Positions 5,104-5,191 of a DNA stretch of 5,191 bases are shown here, one piece after another. Below the pieces are notes generated by a model. It had not been told where the DNA came from. It searched no databases and was given only the letters and a program-made list of their open reading frames with translations. The position numbers and the translations under genes were made by a program. Every line of letters starts with the position of its first letter. Position 1 is the stretch's first letter. Origin of the DNA: Clostridia bacterium (GTDB lineage: Bacteria > Bacillota > Clostridia > Christensenellales > Aristaeellaceae); assembly GCA_016295665.1 (NCBI GenBank), contig JAEDKS010000161.1, forward strand, positions 1 through 5,191, written 5' to 3'.

Positions 5104-5128
5104 CCCCGTGCCTGCCCAACACCCGCCC
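5104..5128 (-). other. G-quadruplex motif 3
   Basis: On the minus strand GGG, GGG, GGG and GGGG are separated by loops of 1, 4 and 7 bases. It lies just after the upstream gene's terminator in the direction of transcription. Confidence 0.45.
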
Positions 5129-5149
5129 TTTCCGCGCCACAGGCAACGC

Positions 5150-5179
5150 AAAAACCCACCCGATTTCTCGGATGGGCTT
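5150..5179 (-). terminator. Rho-independent terminator of an upstream gene outside the window
   Basis: On the minus strand a 12-bp stem, AAGCCCATCCGA paired with TCGGGTGGGTTT (two G-U pairs), is capped by a GAAA tetraloop and merges into five T residues (5154-5150). A minus-strand gene therefore probably ends just beyond the right edge. Confidence 0.88.
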
Positions 5180-5191
5180 ACGCTCCCCAGG

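Larger units (their letters stand above)
4845..5149. other. Gene-free stretch, C-rich on plus strand, repeats and G4 motifs
   Basis: This is about 300 bases between an upstream terminator and the ncRNA promoter, with extreme strand asymmetry (plus strand very rich in C, poor in G). A frame of 82 codons on the minus strand (5151-4903) is dominated by Gly, Trp and Arg, as expected from G-rich sequence. It has no recognisable domain and starts inside the upstream terminator's T run. No gene is called here. The visible content is the imperfect repeats and G-quadruplex motifs listed separately. Confidence 0.6.

Noticed and set aside
4903..5151. 82-codon minus-strand frame rich in Gly and Trp
   Set aside because: Its composition follows from G-rich DNA, it has no domain, and it begins in the T run of a terminator.

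Overview
The window is GC-rich DNA in which every recognisable gene lies on the minus strand. The protein families (PadR with DUF2812, a GyrI-like protein, a secreted C39-like peptidase), strong AGGAGG-type ribosome binding sites, near-consensus sigma-A promoters and hairpin-plus-T-run terminators suggest a high-GC member of the Bacillota, most likely a gut Clostridia relative. The lineage is inferred, since no marker gene is present.

Reading in the direction of transcription (high to low coordinates), the window opens with the terminator of an unseen upstream gene (about 5150-5179). Next comes a roughly 300-base stretch without a gene, strongly G-biased on the transcribed-sense strand, with imperfect direct repeats and three canonical G-quadruplex motifs. 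A strong promoter (4816-4844) then drives what looks like a large structured non-coding RNA of about 350 nt, closed by a terminator at 4460-4492. This is the most interesting object in the window: it has many self-complementary hairpins, much lower GC than its surroundings and no credible reading frame. The gene for a secreted C39-like cysteine peptidase follows (3627-4406), possibly with its own promoter, and ends at a very strong terminator (3582-3615).

A perfect-consensus promoter (3532-3560), whose spacer holds an inverted repeat of TATATCG, starts a tightly packed operon. Its genes are a 93-aa membrane protein, a PadR-family repressor, a DUF2812 membrane protein and a GyrI-like effector-binding protein, and it is closed by a terminator at 1727-1756. 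The first three genes overlap by 8 bases each, and the repeats look like the PadR operator, so the operon is probably autoregulated and induced by a small molecule.

The last unit starts from another excellent promoter (1560-1588). It carries mtnN, the 5'-methylthioadenosine/S-adenosylhomocysteine nucleosidase, followed by a short-chain dehydrogenase/reductase. Their stop and start codons overlap as GTGA, and the second gene runs off the left edge.
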